Assembly (NCBI RefSeq): GCF_024666525.1
Contig: NZ_CP088294.1
Coordinates: 3,348,001 to 3,412,000, forward strand
Direction of reading: 5' to 3'
Length of the DNA stretch: 64,000 bases
DNA from: Pseudomonas sp. J452
Lineage (GTDB): Bacteria > Pseudomonadota > Gammaproteobacteria > Pseudomonadales > Pseudomonadaceae
In this document: positions 63,715 through 64,000 of the stretch, piece after piece
Layout: each line of letters starts with the position of its first letter
Numbering within the stretch: position 1 is the first letter of the stretch
Position numbers and translations under genes: made by a program
The notes under the pieces: model-generated
Seen by the model: the letters and a program-made list of their open reading frames with translations, nothing else
Databases searched by the model: none
What the model was told of the DNA's origin: nothing

Positions 63715-64000
63715 CATCGGGCTCGTCATTCTTCTCGCTGCGGAGGAGGGGACTTAGCTATTCGATGTTGTTGACCTCAGTGTTGGTGTTGCTTCGATTG
63801 CGTATGTCATGTGATTTCTCATGATCTGCGTTGACCGTCAGGTGGTGGTCAGCCAAAAGGTAGGCACTAAAAAGCCTCCTGCGATTTTGGGTCGATTTTG
63901 TCGAACCGTAGTCGCGTAGAGGCTTCCAAGTTGTATGTCTGCTTACTGGGCAGATTCGTATATTCTCATAATGGCTGACCGGCTGTCAAGTACTTGTTGA
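63715..64000. other. Gene-free right end
   Basis: I found no reading frame with a believable start and RBS on either strand. AAGCCTC at 63872-63878 and GAGGCTT at 63919-63925 are inverted around a 40-nt loop and, on the minus strand, followed by TTTTTAG; this may be another weak terminator. Confidence 0.5.

Noticed and set aside
63365..63757. 130-residue plus-strand frame in the right-hand element
   Set aside because: Antisense to the phage-like gene, which has a good RBS and family motifs.

Overview
The window is a typical high-GC Pseudomonas chromosome segment. The evidence is the gene order fliC-flaG-fliD-fliS-fleQ-fleSR-fliEFGHIJ-(hsbA-hsbR-hptB)-fliK-fliLMNOPQR-flhB-flhA-flhF-fleN-fliA-cheYZAB-motCD-parC-parP-cheW-ccm, the FleQ/FleS/FleR regulators, the MotCD stator, a REP doublet of Pseudomonas type and the full Ccm cytochrome c system. 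The species cannot be fixed from the sequence alone. Nearly all genes are on the + strand and packed into operons with 1-11 nt overlaps.

Layout. 1-1430: end of a flagellin-glycan or O-antigen-like region (truncated sugar epimerase, CmcI-type methyltransferase/hydroxylase). 1431-6802: filament genes fliC, flaG, fliD, two diverged fliS copies and a fliT/fleP-like chaperone, with two sigma-28 promoters of identical core. 6996-11259: master regulator fleQ, then fleS-fleR behind a clear -24/-12 promoter. 11398-21117: basal body, C-ring and export ATPase operon fliEFGHIJ, the HsbA-HsbR-HptB phosphorelay, and fliK. 21268-26814: fliLMNOPQR-flhB. 26946-27752: a lysozyme-like protein. 27822-33038: flhA, flhF, fleN, fliA. 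33108-42082: chemotaxis block cheYZAB, motC (frameshifted), motD, parC, parP, cheW and a DUF2802 gene. 42087-42345: a MITE-like element. 42454-44763: rhodanese gene, then a minus-strand pair encoding a stand-alone FlhB C-terminal domain and a second FliK-like protein. 44899-52142: ccmABCDEFGHI plus a small lipoprotein. 52146-62736: HD hydrolase, smc, zipA, ligA, HU protein, membrane protein and an MCP. 62846-62959: 4.5S SRP RNA. From about 62990 to the end the base composition falls and one phage-like gene appears, so this looks like the edge of a mobile element.

The flagellar genes form the expected cascade. A sigma-70-type fleQ is followed by RpoN/FleQ-type -24/-12 sites before fleSR, fliE, fliK, fliL, flhA and probably fliD. 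FliA-type sites precede fliC, the second fliS and possibly parP.

The most interesting points are: (i) the P1-P3 linker of CheA carries four copies of an [IL][ST]xDE[IF][DE]xLL-like peptide resembling the CheY-binding peptide of FliM, with related peptides in FliN, CheZ and ParP; (ii) motC is split at a T7C5 run that contains a perfect T_TTT_TTC -1 slippery heptamer; (iii) a lysozyme-like protein without a signal peptide lies among the export-apparatus genes; (iv) a FlhB-CC mimic is paired with a second FliK-like protein; (v) a MITE-like element with 3-bp target duplication follows the chemotaxis operon; (vi) a small reading frame overlaps the smc start. No CRISPR array, tRNA or complete insertion sequence was seen.
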